Shown: piece after piece, positions 62,173-62,372 of the stretch | Position numbering within the stretch: position 1 is the first letter of the stretch | Layout: each line of letters opens with the position of its first letter | NCBI RefSeq assembly: GCF_900239345.1 | Contig: NZ_OESZ01000004.1 | Span: forward strand, 1-62,372 | DNA: 62,372 nt | Direction of reading: 5' to 3' | DNA from: Tenacibaculum dicentrarchi | Lineage (GTDB): Bacteria; Bacteroidota; Bacteroidia; Flavobacteriales; Flavobacteriaceae | Program-made: the position numbers and the translations under genes | Notes under the pieces: model-generated | Databases searched by the model: none | What the model saw: the letters and a program-made list of their open reading frames with translations, nothing else | Told to the model about the DNA's origin: nothing

Positions 62173-62372
62173 TATACTGATATAGGTTGACCTTTTTTTA
62201 GGTTAATTTATATCGTTCAAACTATTTTTTTAGCCGTTTATAATACAAAAAATAATTTGAACTAGCTTTGTTTTTAAATAGTTAGTTCGGGTAAATTTAC
62301 ATTATTTTTTCGATATGATTTATATTTTATATTAGGGTTTAAATGTACTTCTGCAGGTTTTCTTAAATTTAG
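62173..62372 (-). mobile_element. end of an IS3-family element, cut by the window edge
   Basis: The terminus TATACTGATATAGGTTGACC at 62173-62192 is the exact reverse complement of the terminus of the decayed copy ending at 1085. The element runs leftward in the minus-strand sense, and its front half lies beyond the window. Confidence 0.88.
62274..62372 (-). CDS. IS3-family transposase OrfB, C-terminal fragment (partial)
   Basis: The last 32 codons of the transposase reach the natural stop at 62274-62276: LNLRKPAEVHLNPNIKYKSY then RKNNVNLPELTI, a typical IS3/IS150 OrfB ending. No frameshift is seen in the visible part, so unlike the copy near 562-1017 this one may be intact. The 5' part is outside the window. 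Confidence 0.85.
   Translation of the reverse strand, partial: LNLRKPAEVHLNPNIKYKSYRKNNVNLPELTI

Overview
The window is AT-rich DNA from a member of the Flavobacteriaceae (Bacteroidota). Four things point there. Candidate promoters carry the Bacteroidota -7 element TAnnTTTG. Two secreted proteases end in a type IX secretion (T9SS, Por) sorting domain. A GLPGLI-family protein sits beside an outer-membrane barrel gene. The housekeeping proteins have flavobacterial forms, such as a long SecA without a zinc tail and MutS2 without Smr. A marine genus close to Tenacibaculum is my guess; no 16S sequence is present to settle it. The window begins at a 5S rRNA gene and ends inside an insertion sequence. 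Both are multicopy sequences, so it may be a draft contig broken at repeats.

Layout. Positions 1-1290 hold the tail of an rRNA operon (5S plus terminator) and a decayed IS3-family element. Positions 1299-7193 (minus strand) hold a very large T9SS-secreted M43 metalloprotease with tandem 270-residue repeats, followed by a small exported protein. Positions 7.6-16.3 kb hold lpdA, argS, a YkgJ-type cysteine-cluster protein, a periplasmic thioredoxin, a HEAT-like protein, a MORN-repeat protein, mnmA and a flavin oxidoreductase. Positions 16.5-23.7 kb (minus) form an apparent operon tpx-dgkA-ftsK-lolA-lptF/G-ribB, covering peroxide defence, envelope biogenesis, division and riboflavin. Positions 23.8-38.4 kb hold a MATE exporter, mutS2, ung, a glycosyltransferase, an LpxH-like phosphoesterase, secA, a cobalamin adenosyltransferase, a thioesterase, dnaA, an RsmI-like methyltransferase and a lysozyme-like gene that seems to start at ATT. 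Positions 38.6-42.9 kb (minus) hold a T9SS-secreted M9 collagenase whose C-terminal part matches that of the M43 protease.

The most intriguing stretch is 43.2-47.8 kb. An XRE-type regulator and a divergently oriented four-gene cluster are separated by a perfect 58-nt palindrome. The cluster encodes a tiny secreted three-cysteine peptide, a GLPGLI protein, a TonB-receptor-like barrel and a thioredoxin-fold lipoprotein with one active-site cysteine. This is my best candidate for an undescribed system; its function is unknown. Positions 47.8-60.1 kb return to housekeeping genes (mltG, a GNAT, dapF, htrA, long-form gap, ligA, small membrane proteins, a YhhN-type protein, an MscS-like channel, ptb-buk). 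An apparently intact IS4-family element follows at 60.2-61.8 kb, then a decayed region with a 37-bp direct repeat and the end of a second IS3 copy in inverted orientation to the first.

How the genes work together: SecA exports the two proteases across the inner membrane, and T9SS, encoded elsewhere, would carry them out, consistent with a degradative or pathogenic lifestyle on proteinaceous material. FtsK, LolA, LptF/G, MltG, DapF and the LpxH-like enzyme serve envelope growth. DnaA, LigA, MutS2, Ung and FtsK serve the chromosome.
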